Shown in pieces: positions 1 to 8,786 of a stretch of 64,000 nucleotides of DNA. The notes under the pieces are model-generated. The model saw only the letters and a program-made list of their open reading frames with translations, was not told the origin of the DNA and searched no databases. This DNA comes from UBA1858 sp965227695 (lineage in GTDB: Bacteria > Pseudomonadota > Gammaproteobacteria > UBA4575): NCBI GenBank assembly GCA_965227695.1, contig OZ245760.1, positions 1-64,000 on the forward strand, in the 5' to 3' direction. A program made the position numbers and the translations under genes. Position 1 is the first letter of the stretch; each line of letters begins with the position of its first letter.

Positions 1-444
1 AGACTCACCTTTTCGTAATTTCTGGATCGCCTTTTGTACTTCCTTTTTGCTCGCGCCAAGACTTTTTAGTAATTGTCCCACGGCTTGCTTGTCATCCAGA
101 ACCGCCTCGCAAAATGCTTCACAGGCAATGTATTCATCTCCCCAGTCATGGGCAATCTTTTCAGTTAAATTCAGCAATCCGGCTAACCCTGAAGACACAT
201 GCACTTCACCCGCCGTTCCACTTACCTGTGGCATTGCATCAATCTGCTGCTGTAATTGGCTGATTAGTTTTTCGGGATCGATACCAGCATTGGCATACAC
301 GCTATAAGCACCACTGCCCTGATGTTGCAACATGGCCAGTAAAACGTGGGCTGGCTCCATCATTTGATGGCTGCGCTGTACTGCCAGTGACTGGGCATCC
401 TGCAAAACGGTTTGGAAAGTTGTCGTAAGTTTGTCTGTTCTCAT
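1..444 (-). CDS. clpB: ClpB disaggregase, N-terminal part (gene runs off the window)
   Basis: The first 148 codons are present, from ATG at 444, with no stop before the window edge. The translation begins MRTDKLTTTF, contains EPAHVLLAML and ends KLRKGES, which matches the two Clp_N repeats of ClpB (E. coli begins MRLDRLTNKF and has QMRGGES at the matching point). ClpB is an AAA+ hexameric disaggregase that works with DnaK to rescue aggregated proteins in the cytoplasm. The N domain binds substrate; the AAA+ modules lie outside the window. It sits downstream of pgeF on the same strand, as in E. coli (rluD-pgeF-clpB), and has its own heat-shock promoter at 477-505. Identity rests on the N domain and synteny. 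Confidence 0.93.
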   Translation of the reverse strand, partial: MRTDKLTTTFQTVLQDAQSLAVQRSHQMMEPAHVLLAMLQHQGSGAYSVYANAGIDPEKLISQLQQQIDAMPQVSGTAGEVHVSSGLAGLLNLTEKIAHDWGDEYIACEAFCEAVLDDKQAVGQLLKSLGASKKEVQKAIQKLRKGES

Positions 445-476
445 GTGCTTATTAGTTAAATTTCAGATGTATGTTT

Positions 477-505
477 ATCTGGGGTCACACACACCCAACT
501 TCAAG
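477..505 (-). promoter_or_regulatory. Sigma-32 (heat shock) promoter of clpB
   Basis: On the minus strand the sequence reads CTTGAA (500-505), 15 nt, then CCCCAGAT (477-484). The RpoH consensus is CTTGAAA, 11-16 nt, CCCCATnT. The -35 element overlaps the stop codon of pgeF, and the clpB ATG lies about 33 nt beyond the -10. The position in front of a classic heat-shock gene makes the match convincing. Confidence 0.72.
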
Positions 506-1265
506 TCCCCGATGGACACCTTGCGATAATTGTCGCGATTCTTCCGGTGATTCTCTCACGCCGATAGGAAAAAAATTGATCCATGTCATGATAGGTGCAT
601 AGTCCACCGCCATACACCTGGCCGATACCAGCATCGTTAATAATTATTTTCGCGGCATGATATAGATCAAGAAACCATTTGGCCGGTTTCTGTTGTGGTG
701 ATTCCCTGGGCATAAAGCAACATGCCAATGCAGGATTTTTTTGCAGGTAAAGATTATAAACATCATCGCCAACTTCAAAATATTTCTGGCTGATGGCAGG
801 CCCAAGCCATACGTATTCCGGCATCGCAAACTCGCTCATCGTCACAATCGTGTTTTCAATCACGCCATTAATGATACCCCGCCAACCCGCGTGCACCGCA
901 CCCACGCATTGCCCTCGCGCATCTGCCAAAAGAATTGGCAGGCAGTCAGCTGTGAGTATGGCGCAGGCACTTTTTTCATCAGTTGAAAATGCCGCATCCG
1001 CTTGCACCTGGTCGGATGTAATCTTCGTTGCATTAACAACACAATTACCATGAATTTGCTTCAACCATTTAATTTCGACATCCTCGGGCAAGTATTTTTT
1101 TAGTCTATTACGATTTGTTAACACATGCTTTTGATTATCTGTCACATGCACAGCAAGATTAAAATCATCAAATGGTGGTTGACTTACGCCACCGACGCGT
1201 GTTGTGGCAAAAGCCTGGACTTTATTGCGCAGTGGCCAGTCCGGGTAGATCAGTGACGGCTTCAT
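501..1265 (-). CDS. pgeF: Purine nucleoside phosphorylase / multicopper-type laccase-domain protein PgeF (YfiH)
   Basis: 254 aa, close to the 240-250 aa usual for the DUF152 (Cu-oxidase_4) family. The metal-site motifs are present: ADCLPILL, VGAVHAGWRG and, near the C terminus, CTYHDMDQFFSYRRE. Proteins of this family have purine nucleoside phosphorylase and adenosine deaminase activities. E. coli PgeF (YfiH) is also reported to edit peptidoglycan precursors by removing MurC products that carry L-serine. The start ATG at 1265 overlaps the rluD stop by 4 nt (ATGA), so the two are translationally coupled. Which activity matters in this organism cannot be told from sequence. Confidence 0.93.
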   Translation of the reverse strand: MKPSLIYPDWPLRNKVQAFATTRVGGVSQPPFDDFNLAVHVTDNQKHVLTNRNRLKKYLPEDVEIKWLKQIHGNCVVNATKITSDQVQADAAFSTDEKSACAILTADCLPILLADARGQCVGAVHAGWRGIINGVIENTIVTMSEFAMPEYVWLGPAISQKYFEVGDDVYNLYLQKNPALACCFMPRESPQQKPAKWFLDLYHAAKIIINDAGIGQVYGGGLCTYHDMDQFFSYRRERITGRIATIIARCPSGT

Positions 1266-2218
1266 AAAGGCGTATGCGCACGAAGATTTTGCAGCAGAAC
1301 CTGCATATCATCTGGCATATCGACGACCCAGCTCAATTCCTGTCCACTAACAGGGTGACGTAAAGCCAGACGACAGGCATGTAAAGCCTGTCTCGGAAAA
1401 TTGCATAACATCTCATTGAGTTGTTGTGGAACCTTGGCTACCCGACTGACTCTTGGCGCATATAACTGATCGCCTACCAGTGGATGATTCACGGATGAAA
1501 AATGTACGCGGATCTGATGCGTTCTGCCGGTTTCGAGCTTGGCTTCAACCCAGCTATGACACTTAAATTTTTCAACTATTTTATAATGCGTACAAGCGGG
1601 CTTGCCACGTTGATTAACCGCCATTTTGGTACGGTGATACGCATGCCTTCCGATGGGTGTATCGATTGTACCTCCGGAAATTAATTGGCCGCGAATAATT
1701 GCATGGTAACGACGATCAACCTCTCGACTCTGTAACAATCGGGTAAGACCTGCATGCCCCTGCAGAGATTTGGCCGCCAGCATAATACCGCTGGTATCTT
1801 TATCCAGACGATGCACAATGCCGGCACGTGGTAATTGCGCCTGCTCAGGATAGCGATGTAGCAGGGCATTCAGAAGTGTGCCCTGAGGATTACCTGCTCC
1901 CGGATGTACAACCAGCCCCGCAGGCTTGTTAATCACGAGGATATGTTCGTCTTCAAAAATTATGTCGAGTGGAATATCCTGGCCTCGGTGTTGTGTATTT
2001 TGATCTTCCAGCACCGGCGTCAGAAAAACCTCTTCACCGCCGCGCACATGATAGCGTCCGGCCTGCGGCTCCCCATCCACACTGACTTGATTAAGCTGGA
2101 TCCAGGCCTGGATTTTGGCGCGTGAAAATTGTGGGAACAGGGTCGCCAGCGACTTGTCTAATCTTAAACCTGCATGCTCCGGTGGAATGATCACAGTAAG
2201 ATTATTTTCTTCGTGCAT
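1262..2218 (-). CDS. rluD: 23S rRNA pseudouridine synthase RluD
   Basis: 318 aa. An N-terminal S4 RNA-binding domain (about residues 15-75, LRLDKSLATLF) is followed by the RluA-family catalytic domain with HRLDKDTSG, whose Asp is the catalytic nucleophile. RluD makes pseudouridines 1911, 1915 and 1917 in helix 69 of 23S rRNA, which matter for subunit joining. The order rluD-pgeF-clpB, divergent from bamD, is the gammaproteobacterial arrangement and favours RluD over RluA or RluC. ATG at 2218 is 67 nt from the divergent bamD start. Confidence 0.94.
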   Translation of the reverse strand: MHEENNLTVIIPPEHAGLRLDKSLATLFPQFSRAKIQAWIQLNQVSVDGEPQAGRYHVRGGEEVFLTPVLEDQNTQHRGQDIPLDIIFEDEHILVINKPAGLVVHPGAGNPQGTLLNALLHRYPEQAQLPRAGIVHRLDKDTSGIMLAAKSLQGHAGLTRLLQSREVDRRYHAIIRGQLISGGTIDTPIGRHAYHRTKMAVNQRGKPACTHYKIVEKFKCHSWVEAKLETGRTHQIRVHFSSVNHPLVGDQLYAPRVSRVAKVPQQLNEMLCNFPRQALHACRLALRHPVSGQELSWVVDMPDDMQVLLQNLRAHTPL

Positions 2219-2285
2219 ATCCTCGTCGCCTCTTCACTTATGTATAATTGAGCCAACGGCCCATCTCCATTAATAGCGGATTACT

Positions 2286-3170
2286 ATGTTTAGCAAGTTT
2301 CCATACCAGTATTTATTAATCATACTTTGCCTGTTGAGCTTCTCTGGGTGCTCAACACTAAAAGGCCTTTTCGGCGATGATGACGACGAAGAACCCACAA
2401 TAAGCGAGGATATCTCCGCTCGTCAACTTTATCAAAAAGCCAACGGTGAAATGCTTGGTAACCGCTTTGCCGACGCAATCGAAAGCTATACACTGCTGGA
2501 GTCACGTTATCCGTTTGGACGCTATGCTCAACAGGCACAGTTGGAGCTTGCATTCCTGTATTACCGACAAAGCAACATGGAAAGCGCGATTAGCAGTGCT
2601 GACCGTTTTATCCGGCTGAACCCTCAGCACCCTCATGTCGATTATGCATACTATATGAAAGGGCTGGCGAATTTCGACAAAAGTAAAACTTTTCTTAACT
2701 TCATATTGCCCAGGAACCCGTCAGACAAAGACCCGGCCCCCTTAATTGCCGCATTTGAAATTTTTAAAGAACTGATTCAGAAATTTCCTGACAGCGAATA
2801 CGCCGATGATGCCAAGCAACGCATGATCTATTTACGCAATGAGCTTGCCGAACACGAATTGACTGTGGCTGATTTTTATATGCGCCGGGGCGCTTATGTT
2901 GCCGCGGCCAACCGCGCCAAATATGTCATGGAAAAATACCAGGGAGCTCCCTCAATGCCCCAGGCGGTATATACGCTCGAACTCGCCTATCGGCAACTGG
3001 GTATTAATGATCTTGCCTACGACACGCATAAAGTATATGCCGCAAACTTCCTTGGTGAAGATGGCGCATTACTGGACCCGGACTTTGCAACGACCAGAAT
3101 CAGTTGTGCAACGAATGTTTGGGACAGGGTACTGGAAAAGTTGCGCCTGAAAACCTACTACTGCGATTAA
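2286..3170 (+). CDS. bamD: Outer-membrane assembly lipoprotein BamD
   Basis: 294 aa. A lipoprotein signal peptide ends in the lipobox FSG-C with Cys22 as the lipidated residue. The mature part is made of tetratricopeptide-like repeats (about residues 45-260), for example RQLYQKANGEM and YPFGRYAQQAQLELAFLYY. BamD is the essential lipoprotein partner of BamA in the BAM complex that folds beta-barrel proteins into the outer membrane. It is somewhat longer than E. coli BamD (245 aa). It is divergent from rluD and convergent with nadE, whose stop is only about 10 nt away. Confidence 0.95.
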   Translation: MFSKFPYQYLLIILCLLSFSGCSTLKGLFGDDDDEEPTISEDISARQLYQKANGEMLGNRFADAIESYTLLESRYPFGRYAQQAQLELAFLYYRQSNMESAISSADRFIRLNPQHPHVDYAYYMKGLANFDKSKTFLNFILPRNPSDKDPAPLIAAFEIFKELIQKFPDSEYADDAKQRMIYLRNELAEHELTVADFYMRRGAYVAAANRAKYVMEKYQGAPSMPQAVYTLELAYRQLGINDLAYDTHKVYAANFLGEDGALLDPDFATTRISCATNVWDRVLEKLRLKTYYCD

Positions 3171-3179
3171 ATTGCCGCC

Positions 3180-4814
3180 TTATCTTTCCAGATACCTGAT
3201 CGCGCCGGAGGTGATGGGATAACGGCGGTCCTTGCCAAAGGCACGTTGAGTGATTTTGATCCCGGGTGGAGCCTGTCTGCGCTTGTATTCACTTTGAAAC
3301 ACCAGCTTGATAACTTGTGAGACCTGTTGCTCGTCAAATCCCTGTGCAACAAGTTCATCCCGCCCGACATCCTGCTCAATAAACAGCTCGAGAATCCTGT
3401 CGAGCACATCATATGGCGGCAAACTATCCTGATCAACCTGGTTAGGAGCCAGCTCAGCACTCGGGGCACGCGCAATAATTCTTTCCGGAATAACACTATT
3501 TACCTGGTTTCTGTAGCGTGCCAACCGGTACACTAACATTTTAGGCACATCTTTCAGCGGCGCGAATCCACCGGCCATGTCTCCATAAAGCGTGGCATAA
3601 CCGACTGCCATTTCACTTTTATTGCCTGTAGATATCACCATTTTGCCAAACTTATTGGAAATCGCCATCAGCAGAACACCCCGAATACGTGCCTGAATAT
3701 TCTCCTCTGTGGTATCTTTTTCCATATTGCCAAACAACGGGGCCAGCGAAGCCTCAAATGTCTGAACCAGCGCATCAATATCAATCACAGAATATTTAAC
3801 GTTAAAGTTCGAGGCCAGCTGTTGCGCATCTTCAAGACTCATTTCGGAAGTATATTTGGAAGGCATCATGACTGCATGCACCTTGTCAGCACCCAGTGCA
3901 TCAACAGCCAACGCCAATACCAGTGCTGAATCGATACCACCGGATAAACCCACCAATCCTCCCTTGAAATTGTTCTTATGAATATAATCGTGCAAACCAT
4001 ACACTAACACCTGATAAACACTGGCGAGTTCCGAAGTTAGTTGGTCGGTTGCAGATTCATCACATAATGATAACGCCTTTGTTTCGGCATCCACTTCGAT
4101 CAGCAAATAATCCTCATCACAAAATTTAGCCTGCGCCAGTTTTTGACCATCCGCAAGCAGCACAAAGGATGAACCATCAAAAACCAGTTCATCCTGCCCT
4201 CCCACCTGGTTTAGATACATCACGGGAAGGGCATTTTCGTGGATACGTTGACGAACCACCTGTTCACGCTGTTGCGGCTTGCCAATATTAAAAGGACTGG
4301 CGTTTATATTGATAATCACGTCTGCGCCTGACTGAGCGGACAGGCGAATTGGCTGTTTAGCCCACACATCTTCACATATCGTCACACCCAGGCGAACGCC
4401 GTGCAGATTAAACACACATGCCTGATGACCTGCAGTAAAGTACCTTTTCTCATCAAATACATTGTAGTTAGGTAATTCAATTTTGAAGTAGGTATGCGTC
4501 AGGTGACCATTCTGGATCACCAATGCCGTGTTATATAACTCCTCATTCTGATACCATGGTGCTCCAACGATAAGAGTAATGCCATAAGAGTCACTGACAA
4601 GACGCTCTACGGCACCTTGGATACGTAATCTGACTCTTTTTCTGAACAACAAATCTTCCGGCGGATAAGCCGTCAGCGCCAGTTCAGAAAAGACGATACA
4701 ATCAGGATTGTGTTGCTCTCTCGCGTCACGGATAAACTGTAGCATCATGTTACAGTTTCCCTCGATATCACCAACGTGAAAATTTAATTGTGCAAGTAGT
4801 ATTTTTATTGGCAT
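3180..4814 (-). CDS. nadE: Glutamine-dependent NAD+ synthetase NadE
   Basis: 544 aa from ATG at 4814. The N-terminal nitrilase-like glutaminase domain (residues 1-260) shows the Glu44, Lys111, Cys147 triad (VFSELAL, YFKIELPN, GVTICEDVW). The C-terminal NAD synthase domain has the ATP pyrophosphatase loop SGGIDS (291-296). The enzyme makes NAD+ from deamido-NAD+, taking ammonia from glutamine. An in-frame start 20 codons upstream exists, but the family begins at MPIKILLAQLNFHVGD, so the internal ATG was chosen. Convergent with bamD. Confidence 0.95.
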   Translation of the reverse strand: MPIKILLAQLNFHVGDIEGNCNMMLQFIRDAREQHNPDCIVFSELALTAYPPEDLLFRKRVRLRIQGAVERLVSDSYGITLIVGAPWYQNEELYNTALVIQNGHLTHTYFKIELPNYNVFDEKRYFTAGHQACVFNLHGVRLGVTICEDVWAKQPIRLSAQSGADVIININASPFNIGKPQQREQVVRQRIHENALPVMYLNQVGGQDELVFDGSSFVLLADGQKLAQAKFCDEDYLLIEVDAETKALSLCDESATDQLTSELASVYQVLVYGLHDYIHKNNFKGGLVGLSGGIDSALVLALAVDALGADKVHAVMMPSKYTSEMSLEDAQQLASNFNVKYSVIDIDALVQTFEASLAPLFGNMEKDTTEENIQARIRGVLLMAISNKFGKMVISTGNKSEMAVGYATLYGDMAGGFAPLKDVPKMLVYRLARYRNQVNSVIPERIIARAPSAELAPNQVDQDSLPPYDVLDRILELFIEQDVGRDELVAQGFDEQQVSQVIKLVFQSEYKRRQAPPGIKITQRAFGKDRRYPITSGAIRYLER

Positions 4815-4928
4815 CAGGATGAAAGACCAAGTCAGAATCTGCACAGGCAGATTATTCGGTGCGATTAATAACAAACATTGATACTATAGCAGGTATGCTC
4901 AATTTCTCTAGCTGCATCTGTTAATGCC

Positions 4929-6560
4929 ATGAGTGACACCCCCTTGCCGCGTCGCAGAAAAGATGACCAGAAAGAATCACATCATTTTCGTTCTCTGCAG
5001 CTACTTAACATTTATCGTCTGATTATTGCGACACTGCTTTTTAGTTTCAATTTTCTAGAAATCACCTTCATTGGCAAAGTGCAGCCAGGACAGACCTTCT
5101 TTTTACTCAGCAGTTTTTATCTTTTATTTTCAGTGGCGTGCCTGCTAATCAGCACGCAAGCATGGCTGACACTGAGCAAGCAGGTGCACGTCAATGTCGT
5201 TGTTGATGTTATTTCCATCGCTCTCTTCACTTTGATGTCAGGAGGAATCAGCAGTGGCTGGGGCACACTGATACTGGCACCGATTGCCGGCGCATCGTTA
5301 TTATTACCTGGCCAAACCGCGTTATTGTTTGCGTCCTATGGCGCGGTTGCACTCATCCTGCAGGAATTCTATGGGGATATCACAGGCCTGATTACTGATA
5401 GCTCATATAGCCAAACTGGGCTACTCGGTATCGCACTGTTTGCAACCGCTTTTCTTGCCATTACCCTCGCAAAACGTGTTTCGGAAAGTGTTGCACTGGC
5501 GGAAAAACGCGGCATAGATCTGGCCAATCTCGCCCAGTTGAACCATCATCTAATCAACCGCATTGAATCAGGCATTATTGTTGTTGATGAGAACGATGCG
5601 ATTAAACTCATGAATCGCGCAGCCTACCAGCTACTTAATCTCACTACCTATTCAGCCAATCTCAAGTTGCGCAGTGTCTGTAGCGAACTATTCCATGCCC
5701 ATCAGCAATGGCTGAAGATGTCTGATAATCAGGCCAGCGGCGATTTATTTCAGATCACTCGCAGCAACCAGTCAACACTGCAGGCACGTATTTCGAAAGT
5801 GGGCTTGCGTGCCGAAGACAAAGGTTCGGTGATTTACCTGACCGACACTTCAGAACTAAACAGACAGATCCAGGAAAGCAAGCTTGCCTCGCTGGGACGA
5901 TTAACTGCAAGCATTGCGCATGAAATAAGAAACCCGCTCGGGGCGATTAGTCACGCTGCCCAGCTTCTCGACGAATCTGAGCAGCTCAGTGCAGACAACA
6001 AACGTCTGGCCAATATCATTCACGATCATACCAATCGTCTCAATAAAATCATTGAGAGCATACTGAGGTTATCGCGCAAGCAGGGCGCGAATCTTGAGTC
6101 ATTTTACCTAAAACCGTGGCTTGAAGCGTTTGTCACTGAATTTCAGGAACTGAACAAGCTGGCTGATGGATGGTGCCACGTGGATATCGAAAGTGCCCAG
6201 ATGCAGGTATTCAGTGATACCAATCATTTACATCAGGTGGTGTGGAACCTTTGCACAAATGCTGTAAAGTATGCAAAGAATGAGCAGGAAAACCAGCCGA
6301 TCGTCTACTTTAGCGGCTATACCAACCCAGCCACACACACCAGCTATCTGGACATCGTCGATAAAGGACCCGGCATTAGCAATAATGATCAGGAAAAATT
6401 ATTTGAGCCATTTTACACGACCAGCAGTACAGGGACGGGGCTGGGCCTGTATATTTCCCGGGAGCTGTGTTTGAGCACCGGTGGCGACCTTAGCTACAGC
6501 AACATACAGCCCGTTGGAAGCTGTTTTAAAATACGCTTTGCCAAAAGTGATCAAATTTAA
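4929..6560 (+). CDS. pilS: Type IV pilus sensor histidine kinase PilS
   Basis: 543 aa. The N-terminal third holds about six transmembrane segments (residues 25-185). A PAS-like linker follows (about 200-310), then HisKA with the phospho-acceptor His331 in SIAHEIRNPL, then a HATPase_c domain with N (WNLCTNAVKYA), DKGPGIS and GTGLGLYI boxes. PilS signals pilin levels in the inner membrane and phosphorylates PilR. It is followed 5 nt later by pilR, so the two form an operon. The membrane topology and the adjacent pilR and pilA distinguish it from a generic NtrB-type kinase. Confidence 0.93.
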   Translation: MSDTPLPRRRKDDQKESHHFRSLQLLNIYRLIIATLLFSFNFLEITFIGKVQPGQTFFLLSSFYLLFSVACLLISTQAWLTLSKQVHVNVVVDVISIALFTLMSGGISSGWGTLILAPIAGASLLLPGQTALLFASYGAVALILQEFYGDITGLITDSSYSQTGLLGIALFATAFLAITLAKRVSESVALAEKRGIDLANLAQLNHHLINRIESGIIVVDENDAIKLMNRAAYQLLNLTTYSANLKLRSVCSELFHAHQQWLKMSDNQASGDLFQITRSNQSTLQARISKVGLRAEDKGSVIYLTDTSELNRQIQESKLASLGRLTASIAHEIRNPLGAISHAAQLLDESEQLSADNKRLANIIHDHTNRLNKIIESILRLSRKQGANLESFYLKPWLEAFVTEFQELNKLADGWCHVDIESAQMQVFSDTNHLHQVVWNLCTNAVKYAKNEQENQPIVYFSGYTNPATHTSYLDIVDKGPGISNNDQEKLFEPFYTTSSTGTGLGLYISRELCLSTGGDLSYSNIQPVGSCFKIRFAKSDQI

Positions 6561-6565
6561 TAATT

Positions 6566-7942
6566 ATGGTCAAACACATACTGATTGTTGATGATGAACC
6601 CGATATCCGGGAATTACTTGAAATCACCCTGAGCCGGATGAGTCTGGAACCGTATGCCGCCGGAAATCTGCGCGAAGCGAAAAATGTGCTGTCAGAACAA
6701 CCCGTGGATTTATGCCTGACTGACATGAAACTTCCGGATGGCAATGGCATTGAGCTGGTCAATTACATACAAAAAAATCACCCGGATATTCCGGTAGCCG
6801 TCATCACTGCCTATGGCAGTATGGACACAGCCATCACCGCGCTTAAATCGGGCGCGTTTGATTTTGTATCCAAGCCCATTGATTTAAAAATGCTGCGCAA
6901 GCTTATTTCAGGCGCATTAAAACTCTCACCCAGCCAGCCGGACACCAGCAATCCTGCTCCCTCTGAGACGATCCGCACACGCCTGATCGGATCTTCTCCC
7001 GCGATGCAGCAATTACAGCAGACAATATCAAAACTGGCGCGCAGCCAGGCCCCGGTTTATATTCGTGGTGAATCCGGGGTTGGCAAAGAACTCGTTGCCC
7101 GGGAAATACATCTGCAAAGCCCACGATATGATCAGCCATTTATTCCCGTCAATTGTGGCGCTATCCCCACCGAACTGATGGAAAGTGAATTTTTTGGTCA
7201 CAGTAAAGGCAGCTTTACCGGGGCGAGCGCCGACAAGCAGGGTTTATTTGAAGCCGCCCAGGGCGGCACCCTGTTCCTTGACGAGGTTGCCGAGTTGCCA
7301 CTGCATATGCAGGTGAAATTACTGCGCGCCATCCAGGAGCGGGCCATTAAACCGGTCGGCAAGCAGGAAGAGATCAAGGTGGATGTACGCATCCTGAGCG
7401 CAACCCATAAAGATCTGTCTGACGAAGTCGATGCCGGCAATTTCCGGCAGGACTTGTTTTACCGGATTAATGTCATCGAACTGCCCGTTCCACCGTTACG
7501 CCATCGTGCTGAAGATATCGAACAATTAACCCGACATATGCTCGGGAGAATACAGCAAAACTACGATTCAAACGGATTGACCATTGACCCGCAGGCACTG
7601 GCAAAATTAAGCAGGTATTCTTTTCCGGGCAATATCCGCGAGCTCGAAAATATACTTGAGCGAGCTGCCACCCTCTGTGATGACAACATGATTACTCAGC
7701 AGGATATTCAATTACCCAAAGAGACACACCCTGTCGCGGACACCGCTCAACACATTGAAAGCGAGGAATCAAGTATCAGTCTCAGCCAGGACCAGCTCGA
7801 ACAATACCTTGAAGAAAAAGAGAAAAAAGCGATTACCGCCGCCCTCGAACAGACCCGCTGGAATAAAACGGCGGCAGCCAAATTACTCGGTATTTCATTT
7901 CGACAACTGCGTTACCGGCTTAAAAAGCTGGATCTGGAGTGA
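6566..7942 (+). CDS. pilR: Sigma-54 dependent response regulator PilR
   Basis: 458 aa. The receiver domain (1-120) has acidic DDEPD and the phospho-acceptor Asp53 (CLTDMKLPDG). The AAA+ sigma-54 interaction domain (about 140-370) shows Walker A GESGVGKE, a GSFTGA loop that contacts sigma-54 (canonical GAFTGA with one Ala-to-Ser change) and Walker B GGTLFLDEV. The C-terminal Fis-type helix-turn-helix is at about 415-458 (TAAAKLLGISFRQLRYRLKK). PilR activates pilA; a matching -24/-12 element lies 130 nt downstream in front of pilA. The sequence fits an intact activator. Confidence 0.95.
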   Translation: MVKHILIVDDEPDIRELLEITLSRMSLEPYAAGNLREAKNVLSEQPVDLCLTDMKLPDGNGIELVNYIQKNHPDIPVAVITAYGSMDTAITALKSGAFDFVSKPIDLKMLRKLISGALKLSPSQPDTSNPAPSETIRTRLIGSSPAMQQLQQTISKLARSQAPVYIRGESGVGKELVAREIHLQSPRYDQPFIPVNCGAIPTELMESEFFGHSKGSFTGASADKQGLFEAAQGGTLFLDEVAELPLHMQVKLLRAIQERAIKPVGKQEEIKVDVRILSATHKDLSDEVDAGNFRQDLFYRINVIELPVPPLRHRAEDIEQLTRHMLGRIQQNYDSNGLTIDPQALAKLSRYSFPGNIRELENILERAATLCDDNMITQQDIQLPKETHPVADTAQHIESEESSISLSQDQLEQYLEEKEKKAITAALEQTRWNKTAAAKLLGISFRQLRYRLKKLDLE

Positions 7943-8072
7943 CAACCTGTGTCACTTACTGCCAAAATTATCCATAGAACACGAAAAATAGTCCTCTTAT
8001 CAACTTCATCTGGCATATATTTCAATTTGTAAAGTATTGTTCCGCCTGGTGTTATTCATATATTCCCGATGT

Positions 8073-8088
8073 TGGCATGATATCTGAA
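8073..8088 (+). promoter_or_regulatory. Candidate sigma-54 (-24/-12) promoter of pilA
   Basis: TGGCATGATATCTGAA compares with the sigma-54 consensus TGGCAC-N5-TTGCW: the -24 GG is intact, and the -12 GC is GA. It sits 130 nt upstream of pilA and just after the sigma-54 activator gene pilR, which is where a PilR-dependent promoter is expected. The imperfect -12 element limits confidence. Confidence 0.45.
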
Positions 8089-8102
8089 TAGCTATCCACA
8101 GT

Positions 8103-8117
8103 GACTGTCTTACAGTC
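8103..8117 (+). repeat. Inverted repeat in the pilA leader
   Basis: GACTGT-ctt-ACAGTC is a perfect 6-bp inverted repeat in the presumed 5' untranslated region of pilA, about 15 nt beyond the candidate -12 element and 100 nt before the ATG. It could be a regulator site or a small mRNA hairpin. The rest of the leader (8118-8217) holds only a good ribosome site (gaggag) before the pilA ATG. Confidence 0.4.
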
Positions 8118-8217
8118 GACCAGTTTCCAGGGGTTCGGGGGTAAACCTTAAGAGCGCAGGGAAGCGTAGGTACTAAAACTTACTAAACCAATACTCTTAA
8201 ACTAGAGGAGCTTTAAC

Positions 8218-8667
8218 ATGAAAAAAGTACAACAAGGTTTCACCTTGATCGAATTAATGATCGTTGTGGCGATTATCGGTATTCTGGCTGCCGTGGCATT
8301 ACCTGCGTACCAGGATTACACGATTCGCGCCAGAATGGCAGAGCCACTGGGCTTCATCGCGCAAATGAAAACATCAGTGTCTGAGTGCCTGCTGAGTACA
8401 AGTTCGGTTTCTCTGTGCAACACATCAACCTTGGCCGGAATCGATCCAGCCACCATTTCTGCAGGTTCCTCTTACGTTTCTACAGTTTCTGTTGGCGCAA
8501 ATTCTGTTATTACGCTTACACCAAACTGGGCCAATCTTGGAGATGACAGTATAACAGCTGACCTTACATTCACACCTGACACAGACAATTTAAGTGGTGG
8601 TGTTTCATGGGACTGTACTGTTTCTGCTGCAGCTGCAAACAAATACGTGCCAGCTGAGTGTCGATAA
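8218..8667 (+). CDS. pilA: Type IV major pilin PilA
   Basis: 149 aa. The short leader MKKVQQG is followed by FTLIELMIVVAIIGILAAVA, the class IV pilin N terminus. PilD cleaves after Gly7 and methylates Phe8; Glu5 of the mature protein is present. The C-terminal disulfide loop typical of type IVa pilins is Cys131-Cys147 (DCTVSAA to PAEC). A second cysteine pair (ECLLSTSSVSLC, about 57 and 66) could form another loop. A strong ribosome site and a downstream terminator fit a highly expressed monocistronic gene. Pili serve adhesion, twitching and DNA uptake. Confidence 0.95.
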   Translation: MKKVQQGFTLIELMIVVAIIGILAAVALPAYQDYTIRARMAEPLGFIAQMKTSVSECLLSTSSVSLCNTSTLAGIDPATISAGSSYVSTVSVGANSVITLTPNWANLGDDSITADLTFTPDTDNLSGGVSWDCTVSAAAANKYVPAECR

Positions 8668-8733
8668 GTTACTCAGTACTTGAAGAAGAAAGTCACTTGT
8701 AAGCCACGATAAGTGGCAAGATGACAGATCAGA

Positions 8734-8765
8734 AGGCGTAGTTTTCACTACGCCTTTTTCTTTTC
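8734..8765 (+). terminator. Rho-independent terminator after pilA
   Basis: AAGGCGTAG (8734-8742), a 6-nt loop, CTACGCCTT (8749-8757), then a T-rich tract. It ends about 21 nt before the next ATG, so the downstream glycosyltransferase genes probably depend on read-through or on a promoter hidden in this short gap. Confidence 0.85.
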
Positions 8766-8786
8766 TCCATATCTAACAACATTACA

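Noticed and set aside
47..307. Plus-strand 86-aa ORF
   Set aside because: It lies antisense to clpB, whose translation is a clear family match.
2248..2276. Promoter TTGAGC-N17-TAATAG for bamD
   Set aside because: Transcription would begin only a few bases before the ATG, leaving no ribosome site.
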